From assembly GCF_024868665.1 (NCBI RefSeq), contig NC_079892.1, forward strand, positions 12,630,963 through 12,694,962: a stretch of 64,000 bases of DNA. The letters are read 5' to 3'. The notes beneath the pieces were generated by a model, which was given only the letters and a program-made list of their open reading frames with translations, was not told where the DNA came from and ran no database searches. The DNA comes from Triplophysa rosa. Taxonomy: Eukaryota > Chordata > Actinopteri > Cypriniformes > Nemacheilidae. Positions 39,701 through 51,700 of this stretch are shown here, one piece after another (the stretch's first letter is position 1; the number at the start of each line of letters is the position of its first letter). Position numbers and translations under genes: made by a program.

Positions 39701-42700
39701 AACCTGTACTTTTTTGAACTGTGAAGGAATTCCTAAAAATTTACAGACCTGCCCAGAAAATATATAAAAGGTGTCACAGTTGCTACTATCTATGTATATA
39801 CTCAAACTAAGATTTACGAAATGGGGTCGAATAAGTTTATGCGCTATTAAATATACAAAAAAAGGACAGGCTATAGATCACTTTACAGCCGCACATATGG
39901 AAACAAACACACTGCTAATTCCAAGAGAACCATTTCATGGCATTTTTAATGATGCAGAGCGTCAAATTAAAATGATTTGTTGGCTTTAACAGGCTTTTTA
40001 GAAAAACACAATATCCTAAATGACCGATAATACGCTGCTTATTGAAAGCGGAAAAAGGTGTTTCTATCTTAGAAGCAACAGTGCAATTCTTCAGTATGAT
40101 ATTTAAAATCACAGTGGTCGCGTGGCTCTAAATGATGCCTGCTCTTTGAGCGAAGCAGAGAGAGGAAATCATTAAACGCCCCATCAGATAAAGGGCAGCA
40201 ATTTCCTCTAATTACCAACCCAATCAGCACCATCAGGGGTAAAATGACTAAATCAATAGACATGAGTGTGGGCGGTTTGTTTACAAAGACCGAATCGAGG
40301 CTCTTGATTGGACAATGACACAAGAAGAAGAGAACAGACTCTGGAGACGGCAATAGACGTTACTCAGTATCTTATTGACAGCTTTGCAAAGCTTTTGTCT
40401 GGATGATGAATCCTTTGTCACCAATGAGTTTAAGTGTTTTTGTCAACAAACACATTCTTGTTCTTGTAAATCTAGGAAAAATATGAACATTTGCAGTTAA
40501 ACTGCACAATGCAACCATAGCTCACAATACAATTTCCCACTTTGTGGGCTTTGTTTTTGAACGTTGTGTGATGTAATTATATGTTTGTTATTCGCAGTAA
40601 TTATGAACATTTGTGCATTTGCCAGCTAAACAATGGTATGAAAGTGGGAAGAAAAAAGCAGTTTCCTGGTCGAGCCATGTGTGTGAGTAAGCAGTGTTTA
40701 GAGTAAGTCGTGATTCGCTGATTCGTGTCATACGCTGCTGTCTGGTGCACATGTAAATGTAGTCATTTATGTACTCACTGCACAGACTTGGACGTCTGGG
40801 ATCTGAACTTCGTGAACTCCCCGGGTGCAGTCCACTCAGTCCCCAGCTGAAACACACAACAAATATATATATTTTTATTTAATTCATTCAAGTCTTAGAA
40901 AAAGTTTAAGCTTTTGAACTTGTTGGAAGTGCGTTGGATCTGATAAACGCCTATGACATGTGTTTGTGATATACACATTTGTAAATTGTCTTATTGTTTT
41001 AGGTATGCATGGTTATTTATAAAAAAGTTGTACAGGGGTATAGCCTAGAGACAGTGAATACTTGAGAGGAACTAAAACTTCAGGTTCAGGTGCAAACCTC
41101 ACAGAGGCGAGTGCAAAAGCATTGGACCATTTGGACAGGACAATTATTAAATTATTATTAATAAAATAGTAATTAATAAATAAGATTATTATAATAATTA
41201 TGGGTAACACAATTATTACTACTACTATTAATAATGAATAGTCAATAATAAAATAATAATGATTATAATGATAATAATGATAGTAATAATAATACAAATG
41301 TTGTTTAATAATAACTATTTTTTCAATAATAATTAATTATAATTTTATTTATTACAATTTACCTTTTAGACATAAAATGCAGTTCAAAGTCCTTTACATA
41401 ATCAAAAACCACACAGTAAAATATCAAACATTCAATAAAAATACATTGAACATAGAAGATAAAAAAGATAAAATACATTACATACAGTATAAAATGCTAA
41501 AACATCTTTAAGACAACTAAAATATAAAAATTATGTATTGTCATCTGCAACGCATCTATAAAATACAGTCATTTAAAATTCTGTTTATTATACAAACATA
41601 ATTCAAAGTTAACGAGTTAAACAGAGCGTCAAAAGACACATTTTTCGCTTTCTTTTCACTAGCTGTACTAGTGAGCGTACCAGCATCCCTAATATCACAT
41701 GGTAGGGTATTCTACAGTTTTGGAGCATCATTTACAAATAATATATCTACTAATATACTGTATATAAGTAAAATATCTACTGCATCTGTAATATAAGTAC
41801 AGGCATCTGATAAATGACTGTGTGCTATAATATGCTGAAATGCATTGTGGGTCATGAAATGCTTACTATAGCAGTGAAGAATGCATCAGTACAATCCAAA
41901 ATCTAGTGAGTTGTCTTACTGTCTACTGTAGGCTATATAGGCAGCTACCTTTGAAGACAGCACACCTGACTGATTAGAAGCCTCATAAGTTTTGCAACAC
42001 TCCCTTAACCACTTAAATAGTTATTTTCACATTTTGCGCACGTGAGATTTGACTAAGTGACCGTTTTATTCCAAGAGTTGTGGTGTGTTGCTAAGCTAAA
42101 ATACATAGGCCTATGGGCAATTTCACGCATTTTCAGCATTTTTTTTGCTTATTCAAATCATTAGCTTAGCAAAATGCTAATGCCAAACTCTATGCACTAT
42201 TCATGTGAGCGGCATTATTTGAATTGCAGTTAAAACATTTTCTAAAAATCACAAACTTCCCCAACTTGACATACAGGGCCAGCCATGCACTTATTTCCAA
42301 ACCTCTGCAACTAATGAGAGCTCTCTCTGCAGTGATCTAAAATAAAATCTTCAGCGCTCCATCCCAGCATGCCTCTCTTTAATTGTCACTTGCAGAGACT
42401 CTCTCGCTCTCATAGCCACCGTGCACATCACACATCGCTGTAATGAATCATAATGCCTCGTGGATCCCTGTTGCTCTCAAAGACGTCTTTCATTTTTCAC
42501 ACACCCAAGTCTCACAGATGCCCTCCGCTCTAATTCACCCACACATGCTCCTTGTTTCACAAAAAAAGAGTGTGTTTACTGTCACACACACCTTGCCCGA
42601 CCATCAGGTGTGACACACGTGACTCGGCCAATGCTAATTACCTCCGTTGCCAAACACAACTCGGTCTCTTGTGGGGGTTTGAGGACAAAGATGCGTTGTG

Positions 42701-45700
42701 TACTTGTGTGTGTGTGTGGCTCAGCGGTTGCCTCCAGTGGCTACAGTACATTTCCACTTGAAGGATGCTTGAGGAAAAGTTTAGAATATGAGGAAATTTT
42801 TGCTCTGTGCTTCCTTCGACGCACTTCGGCACAATAAATATCACAGCTTGTTAAGGAAAACTTGCAAAGGAAAAGATGTATCAAACGAGACAAGAGGCGT
42901 TAAAAATAAGCCCAAGGAGAGACACAGGCGGTTATTCCACTGAAGTTTCCCCACTGAAGCTGTGCACATTAGTGATACGATATAGAGAAAAATATTTGTA
43001 TTTATATGGATGACTCATTTTTCTGCATGAACTCCACTGAACATCCAACAGTTGAACAGAAAATAGAGCAAACTATACATTAGCAACTATACATTAGCAA
43101 TATGTTTTACAGGTAAAGGTGAATGTGTAATTTTGCAACTTATAGCATCAACAACAGAATTACAAAAATAAGTATTTTTAACTTTGTGTAAAATTGTACA
43201 TTTAAGACTTGAAATTAGCAACACTTTCGGCTAGCATGACAAACTAGCAGTCTTATAAAAGTTACTAACATGGTGGAAGTTACTTCAGTTAGTTCAACTA
43301 TAGTCCAGCTGTCATTTTGAGTAATAAGAAGTTCGCTTTACAACAAGCGAATAACAAAAGGTATTAAACATTTCTTAAAAATATATTTCGCATTATATTT
43401 AGCATGGTAAATGTTAGCCATTATGAACATAATGAGTGTTTCAGCAACAAATAAACTAATAAAACACCCTAAATAAATGGGTAAATTAGAATTTTAATGG
43501 TTCTACACTCAAAAAATGATATGTTGGACCGGTTCCACATAATTGGATTATGTTGAATTTAAGCAACATTGACTATTTCAGTAAACTTAAGATACTTATA
43601 ATAAGTTAACGCAATGTTGTTTAGTCGAATCAGCTTGTTTTTGCTTAAAATCATTACTTTGATTAAGTTTGATTATGCTAAAATGTTAATTTTACACTTA
43701 ACCAAACTAAATAAATAAATTTATCGAATAGTTCATTTAATGAATGCATTCAAAGAATTTTTTTAATTTTTAACAAGAATGATCAGACAAAACTTTCATT
43801 TATCTTCAATAAGAAGTTATTGAGTTGAGAGAACTCAACAAAAAAATTAATTTAAAAGTGTAACCGCCCATTACCTAAGCAACGGCAATGCTTTTCTGAA
43901 CAATGGTAACCACAAAGCTTAAAAATATAACAAACTCTTCTAAATTCCAAAGATAAATGAACATTGAACACTAACAAGTGTTTATTTTTACTGAAAAACA
44001 CATACAATAACAGTTATTTAAGAAATCAACTCTCAAAATGCAGTCATATGCAAAGCATGCTGGGAAATATAAATCCTCTGCCCAGTTGTAACAAGTTTAT
44101 GTTAACACAACACAAATCCTTTGTGTAGTCCCAACATAAGTGGACTAAGTTACATAACTAAACATAAAAAATCAGGCTGTGACCAAATTTACCAAAACTT
44201 TTGCTGATTTAACTCAAGTATGTTAAAGGGATATTTCACTCAAAAATGAAAATTCTGTCATCATTTACTCACCTTCATTTTGTTCCAAATCTGTATAAAT
44301 TTCTTTGTTCTGATGAACACAGAGAAAGATATTTGGAAGAATGCTTATAACCAGACAGATTTTGCGCCACATTGACTCCCACAGTAGGAAAAATTACTTT
44401 ATCATTTTTTTGTTCTGTTGAACACCAAAGAAGACATTTTGAAGAATGTAGGACAGCAAACAGTTCTGGGGCACTTTTGACTACCATTGTATTTTTCCTA
44501 CTATGGTAGTCAATGGGGGGCAAAATCTGTTTGGTTATAAGCATTCTTCCAAATATCGTTCTCTGTGTTCATCAGAATAAAAATTAAACACATTTATACA
44601 GATTTGGAACAACTCGAAGGTGAGTAAATGATGACAGAATTGTTTAGGTGAAGTATCACTTTAAGTAAGAACTTTTTTTTTCAGTGTATGTTGTAAAAAT
44701 GAATCAATTCCCAATAATACTTTTTATTATTGTATCTGTTCGCTAATGAATAAACCTGCATGTACAATAAAAACGTAAAAACCATTTTGCCATGTTACAA
44801 GAGACACAAAAAAGGCTGCTATTAGCGGTTAGCAACAGCCCTAATGCTGGCACATTGTGCAACAGTTTGTCATTAGAATATCGCTGCTATGAACAATCAG
44901 GTAACTTTATTCGTCTGTAAGAGAAGAGATGTGCTATTTATGTATGATAGATGGCTAAGGTTACTCTTCTTCCTCTTCTGTATACTATTCAGACTATTTT
45001 GGGACACGTGAACTTTTCTTGAACACAGAATTACATTGAAGAAACTCATTTCGTCTATCTGTGACCCTGGAGTCCTGAAGAATGGAAAGGGGGAAAACAG
45101 AAAATAAAGGACGAGTAGAGTCATTGCTATTATAGCGAAGAAATATACTGCTATCTAATGTCTTTTTTGGGTCAGCTTTTTTGTTCCCACTTCATTCTGT
45201 ATTTGTCAAGTAGACAGCTCAGACTTGAAAGAAATCTTAACTTTAGCTTGCTAAATGGAGTATTGCCATGAGATTTTTCTTTAGTCCAACTTAATGTCTA
45301 TATGCAATAACATTCTTTTATTAATCTTGGGTGGATTTTCCCACCCACATGTGACTGGAAAGGTCTGTCGGGATCGTACGCAGGAAGTCACTTGGAATTC
45401 CGGACAAGCTGTGAATCCTCACAGACAAATAGACGCCTCAGCGCCTCTTTGTTTCAATCGATCACACGTCTCAGTGCCAGGATATCGAGTCCTTGGCGAG
45501 TCGAGCCCTTTCTCAGCCAGACGTAATCGATACTCTAGTAAACCTCAAATTCCCTAAACACGCTCGCAGGTATCTGGCCGAGGTGCTAATTGTGTTTTAC
45601 AAAGCCAATGCTCTACGGATAAACAGATCTAAGGAAAAACACCTCTGGGGAATAAATATAAATGAAATCCAATAGCAGCAACGCTCTCTGTGTGAGGAAA

Positions 45701-48700
45701 TTGACACCCCTGCCCACTATAAAAACCTATAAAGCTGAAATCACTCATTTAATGACTACATTTGTAGCTTATATTTGGTGGTATACTTGGTCAAGTATAA
45801 AATAAAGTTTATTCGAGTATGTAATTTGCTTAGCAAAATGCTAATGTCAAACTTTGTGTAATTTCTGTAATTACTATTGACACCAACGGAATTGAAATTT
45901 GGGGACTGGACTTTCTATTTCACCAAACAGATGGAGGGACTTGATGGACACAATTATTTCCTCCCATGGTAGAGAAATTACAATTTTGACCTTTAGAACA
46001 TTATGAACATAAGTAAAAATGTCTTAACGACTTAAAGGGGACCTATTTGAGGTATTTTTCAAAGTATCTATTATGTTTATGTTATGATTAGATTTTTAAA
46101 AAATGCTTTACATATTATATATTTCATCTGCGTTTTACACTGTCATCTCGATTCTCAGAAAATAGGCTGTTGAGATCCTGGTTCTATGAAGTGCCTCCTT
46201 CCGAAACGTTCTGATTGGTTAAGCTGAGCCAGTCTTTTGTGATTGGTCTACGCTTAGAGTGTGTGTTGAGATGTCCCTCTAACTGGCCTTTCGCAAAGCC
46301 CGCCCCCTTTTGTTATGTCCGACATCAGCCAAAGCGCTCACACTGCATCTAAAGAATATTTATCGTGAAATAATCATTTCTGGAAAAAAATACGTGTACT
46401 TTCAGCCCAAAACAATAAGAAGGTCTGCAATATGTATTTGAAGTATAAATTTAGGATGTGAAAGTGACTCGGAATAAATTAAACAAAAGAAAGATCGAAG
46501 CTATAGCCTACAGATCATAAAACTGAAAGCACTGCATCACCTGGCGATCTGTTAACTACTGTAACAGTAGCCTATAGTGTGCTTGCTGTAACGACATATC
46601 GTGTTGATAGCGCCATTGCTTTCTGACACGTTTAGGCAACAGGTGAAACTTTGATTACGACCATAAAGATGAAAATTTACCTCCGATAAAATTCTGGCAG
46701 TGTTGATGAGATGTAGTCCTCCTGCGCAGATCATATGACAGTCAGTCTAAGTCTTCTTGTATGAGTCTGTTATAAGAAGTCTTTATTGTTGTACATTATG
46801 ACATCTAAGATTCCACATCGATATGACTTTTAGCTGGGATCATGTTCACACAGTGTGACAGCCAGCAACAATCGCAAAGGACTTTAAAAACCATTTAGCG
46901 CGCAACCAGTTATACTCTATGGTTTGATTGTCGGTCAAAATGGCGAACAGCAAAATGGGACGCATAATATCGGCGTTATGACTGGTCAGGTCGCCTGTCA
47001 ATCAAACTCCTGGCAAAGTGTCATGATCCCGCCTTCCTAGCTACTGTGTCTCTTGTTCTGGCGGACGTGATGATGACAGCCCCACTTCTTGTGTTTGTGT
47101 TGGATGTCATGCACTCTTCTGTCTTGAGTCTTAGCCCCGCCCCTTGTTTCCTTATTCATTATCCCATCATTATTTTACGCCCTACACCTGTCTCCCTCAT
47201 TACCTCTCCTTAGTTGCTTCCCTATTTAAAGCTTTTGTGTTTGCTGTCTTGTGCTGCACCGTTTTGTGACCCCCACCATCATGTTTTGTCTGCCCTGTGA
47301 GTTTATTTAGTTAAAATTGAGTTTTGTTTTTATCTTGTCATGTTTTGGTTCTGTTTCCCTCTCGAGGGATTTTTAGTTATGTTTTCATGTCTTATAAAAT
47401 AAAGACTTTTTGGTTTAGAGCTGTCTGCATCTGGGTTCTGTCCATGAGTTTCATGACAGAACGGTGCAGCCAACAAAGAACCCAGCAGACAGCTCGCCTG
47501 GCACCTCTCCAGTGTGATCTCCCCGGGATCCGCTCCAGGGTTGATCTCCTCGGAGTCCCTCTCAAGGGTCGAGGCCATTGGGGTCCCTTTCAAGGGTCGA
47601 AGCCGTCGAGGTCCCTCTCCAGGGTAGATGTACCTTCCAGGGGTCGATGCTGCTGGGTTCCCCTCAAGGGTTGATGCCGCTGGTTTCCCCTCAAGGGTTG
47701 ATGGCGTCGGGATCCCCTCCAGGGTCGATGCCACCGGGATCCACACCAGAGACTGCCCGTCTGTGGCCCTCCCTAAGTCTGTTCCTGTTTCTGGGCCTCC
47801 AGTGTGTGTTCCTGTCTGTGGGCCCCCAGGGGTCGTTCCTGGGTGCGGGCCCTCTGGTGTCTGTTCCTGTCTGTGGCCCTCCCGAGTGTGTTCCTGTCTG
47901 CGTGCCCCACAGGGGATGTTCCTGGGCGCGGGCCCTGTGGTGTCTGTTCCTGTCCGTGGCCCTTCTGAGTGTGTTCCTGTCTGCGGGCTCCCCAGGGGAT
48001 GTTCCTGGGTGTGGTTCCTCTAGTATCTGTTCCTGCCTATGTGTGCTCCTGTCACTGGGCCTCAAAGCGTGTTCCTTTTAGTTACTATTTTGCAGTGTTT
48101 TGATTCCGATTTTTATTATAATTGTTTTTGTCGTGTTTCCCCTTGGGGCCACCAGGTGGTGTCCCTTGGGGGAGGGGTTCTGTCATGATCCCACCTTCCT
48201 AGCGGCTGTGTCTCTTGTTCTGGCGGATGGGATGATGACAGCCCCACTTCTTGTGTTTGTGTTGGATGTCATCCGCTCTTCTGTCTTGAGTCTTAGCCCC
48301 GCCCCCTTGTTTCCTTATTCATTATCCCATCATTATTTTACGCCCTACACCTGTCTCCCTCGTTACCTCTCCTTAGTTGCTTCCCTATTTAAAGCCTTTG
48401 TGTTTGCTGTCTTGTGCTGCACCATTTTGTGACCCCCACCATCATGTTTTGTCTGCCCTGTGAGTTTATTTAGTTAAAATTGAGTTTTGTTTTTATCTTG
48501 TCATGTTTTGGTTCTGTTTCCCTCTCGAGGGATTTTTAGTTATGTTTTCATGTCTTATAAAATAAAGACTTTTTGGTTTAGAGCTGTCTGCATCTGGGTT
48601 CTGTCCATGAGTTTCATGACACAAAGGGTCAATTACCCTATCCATTTTCCAGGGGGCAGGGTCAATGGAAATGTAGGAATTTGTGATGTCACTAACCCAG

Positions 48701-51700
48701 AAAAAAATGTGTTGTAGTCCCAATGAACTGTTCATTGTAGTCTTTAAAAAGTGATTTCTGATAAAGAAAATATCTTAATTTTCTGTGACCTTTGAGTGTT
48801 GCGACTTGGCAGATGTTGTTAATGCTCAAAAAGCTATACTTATCACTAACTACATTTAAAGAAGTGAAATTCCATCAGACCTCCCCTTTAAATTGTTCAG
48901 AAAAGATTGTATACTATAAAAAACTAGCATAACACATACTGCATACTGCCTACAAATAGAAAAAATATATATACACAACAATACACAAATCAAATGTCAA
49001 ATGATCTTTTAACATTTCTTACATTTCTGTGACTGGCTGTCACGAATTGCGGAGTGGAAGAACCCAGATGCAGGCAAGAGATATAACAGAAAGGTATTTA
49101 TTCAAACAAACAAAACAAGTGAAACAAAATCCCACAAGGGGGAAAACAGGCAAAGATGCAAAAAAACACAAAATAAACACTTCCCACGTGGGGGAATAAA
49201 ACGGAGGGAACGAGTAACAAAAGACTAGGATCTGACTTACTTTAAACCAAGGACGCGTAGACACATAGACAACGTGTTTGACAACAAACCGACAACAGAC
49301 AGAGAACAAAGGGGCATTATATACGGGAACACTAATGAGGGACAATTACACCAGAGACGTGACGGGCAGGTGACAGAGATCACACACAACGGGCATAATT
49401 ACGGGAGACAGGAGGGCGGGGCTGAACGACATGACAGGAGAACACGCAGCACAAAGTAAACAACAATGGCCACGTGTCCTCCACACATAACAAAACAAGC
49501 ACAAAAGACATGGCACCGTCACAACTCCGTCCACAGACCAGAAACCTCATGATAGGAAGGACAGAGTTGTGACACACTGTCCGGCTTGCCAAGGGACGAC
49601 TCATGGCGTCCAAGGGAGAATCCTCAGCGGCAAGAACAGAGAAACACAAGGACATACTACCATATACACAACACAGAACAGACTAAGGGCAACATGGAAG
49701 AAACAGAGACGGGTTGGGGTGGGCCAATAAAACAACACACATGGGAGGGGGGTGGGGAAACAAAGCGATCAAGGGGGAAGTCCTGGGGGGCAATCCTCGG
49801 CCCTGGAGTCTCCCAGGGGCGGCTGGAGGACCGGCTGGAAGGCGGCTGGACGCGCGACTTGACGCCGGCTGGAAGGCACCGGACTGGACGCCGGCTGGAT
49901 CACCGGACTGGACGCCAGCTGGATCACCGGACTGGACGCCGGCTGGATCACCAGACTGGACGCCGGCTGGATCACCGGACTGGACGCCGGCAGGATCACC
50001 GGACTGGACGCCGGCTGGCTCACCGGACTGGACGCCGGCTGGACCACCGGACTGGACGTCGACTGGATCACCGGACTGGACGCCGGCTGGATCACCGGAC
50101 TGGATGCCGGCAGCACCGGCTGGGGAAAGGCCCACGCTGCCCGCCGCTGCCTCTTTCTCCTCAGCCGAGCCACCCGCCTGGTGGCCGGCAGATAGAAGGA
50201 GGTGAGGGGTACGGCTGGCTCGGGGTTGGAGGTCTCTGACGAGGAACCCCCGGATTCTCGCCTTCCCCGTTTGCCACCGAGGCTCGCTGGTGGTGGAGAG
50301 AATGGTGTGGCGACGCCCACAACCCCGATCTTCAGGGGACGGCCCTCAGGGATCGCGACCAGCGGAGATGAGTAGCTGGGTTGAACTGAGACCCTGGACT
50401 CTGATTGATCCACGGCATACTGCCATATCGCACCAAAGTCCAGCGGTCTCAGTGACCTCATCTCCGCACGCGAGATTGGCTCCCTGAGACCGGCGTTGAA
50501 GAGCGTCACCAGCTCCTCCTCTCCGAACACCATCTCCCCTGCGACTTCGAGGAACCGGCCCGCGTAGTCATCTACGTCACCGGTTCCCTGGCGAATGCCG
50601 CAGAGGAGACGAGCCTGGCGGGAACGTGCAGCGTCCATACTGCCTGCTGGGTTCAGTATGGGTCGGTTTGTTCTGTCACGAATTGCGGAGTGGAAGAACC
50701 CAGATGCAGGCAAGAGATATAACAGAAAGGTATTTATTCAAACAAACAAAACAAGTGAAACAAAATCCCACAAGGGGGAAAACAGGCAAAGATGCAAAAA
50801 ACCACAAAATAAACACTTCCCACGTGGCGGAATAAAACGGAGGGAACGAGTAACAAAAGACTAGGATCTGACTTACTTTAAACCAAGGACGCGTAGACAC
50901 ATAGACAACGTGTTTGACAACAAACCGACAACAGACAGAGAACAAAGGGGCATTATATACGGGAACACTAATGAGGGACAATTACACCAGAGACGTGACG
51001 GGCAGGTGACAGAGATCACACACAACGGGCATAATTACGGGAGACAGGAGGGCGGGGCTGAACAACATGACAGGAGAACACGCAGCACAAAGTAAACAAC
51101 AATGGCCACGTGTCCTCCACACATAACAAAACAAGCACAAAAGACATGGCACCGTCACAACTCCGTCCACAGACCAGAAACCTCATGATAGGAAGGACAG
51201 AGTTGTGACACTGGCATTCCTGCACATTTTGACCAAATGCAGTAATCCAAGCATCTGTTTAGTGTGCACACTATAAATACTGCACAGTATACAGAAGAAA
51301 TAGAAATAGTAGGCAACTTCCGGTTTCGACAGGAAATAAAACATAACCAGCTTTTTTTAAGAAAATCTCTCCCGCATGATAATCATGTAGTAAAAAGTGG
51401 AATTATTAGAAATGTTGGAAGCCCTTGTATAATTTTTACAGCCTTTAAAATTAAATAGAGCACTTGGAAACATATGGGGTTGTAAAAGGAAAGCTAACGT
51501 AGCCACACCTGGAGCACATTGAACAGAACATTACATTCTGTGAAGTTAAAGAAGCATTCAAGAAAGCAATGTGACCAACCTGTAGCCAATAAGAGCCAAT
51601 CTTAATCAAACTCACCTTTCCCACATAGGCCATCAGACGTGAGTTAAGAGGATTCTCATCTGAACTCAGCCAAAACTCTGAGTTATCATCAGAAGAAACT

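Larger units (their letters stand above)
47019..48621 (+). mobile_element. Short non-autonomous LTR element with minisatellite interior
   Basis: LTRs 47019-47458 and 48181-48621 (TGTCATGATCC...TTTCATGACA) differ at roughly ten positions. The element is flanked by the perfect 5-bp duplication CAAAG (47014-47018, 48622-48626). The 722-bp interior has no gag or pol domain. It holds two tandem-repeat blocks, then a purine-rich CTTGGGGGAGGGGTTC before the 3' LTR. It must depend on proteins from a related full element. Confidence 0.9.
46032..48891. repeat. 'TTAAAGGGGA' repeat hosting an LTR element
   Basis: Left end TTAAAGGGGACCTATTTGAG and right end CTCCCCTTTAA are inverted. The left part includes the GCCCGCCCCCTTTT block of a common fish repeat. 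The LTR element 47019-48621 is inserted in it. Confidence 0.45.
49038..51210 (-). mobile_element. Gag-only LTR retroelement, young
   Basis: LTRs 49038-49574 and 50674-51210 are both 537 bp and differ at about three positions. The element is flanked by the perfect 5-bp duplication CTGGC (49033-49037, 51211-51215). The 1.1-kb interior carries one minus-strand Gag-like ORF and no protease, RT, RNase H or integrase. It lies only 416 bp from the LTR element at 47019, in opposite orientation but in the host gene's sense. Confidence 0.92.

Noticed and set aside
47330..48081. Frames of 116-167 codons inside the short LTR element
   Set aside because: Repeat-driven in several frames on both strands, with no retroelement domain.
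49280..49655. Cysteine-rich minus-strand frames in the LTR
   Set aside because: Repeated identically in both LTRs and not coding by position.
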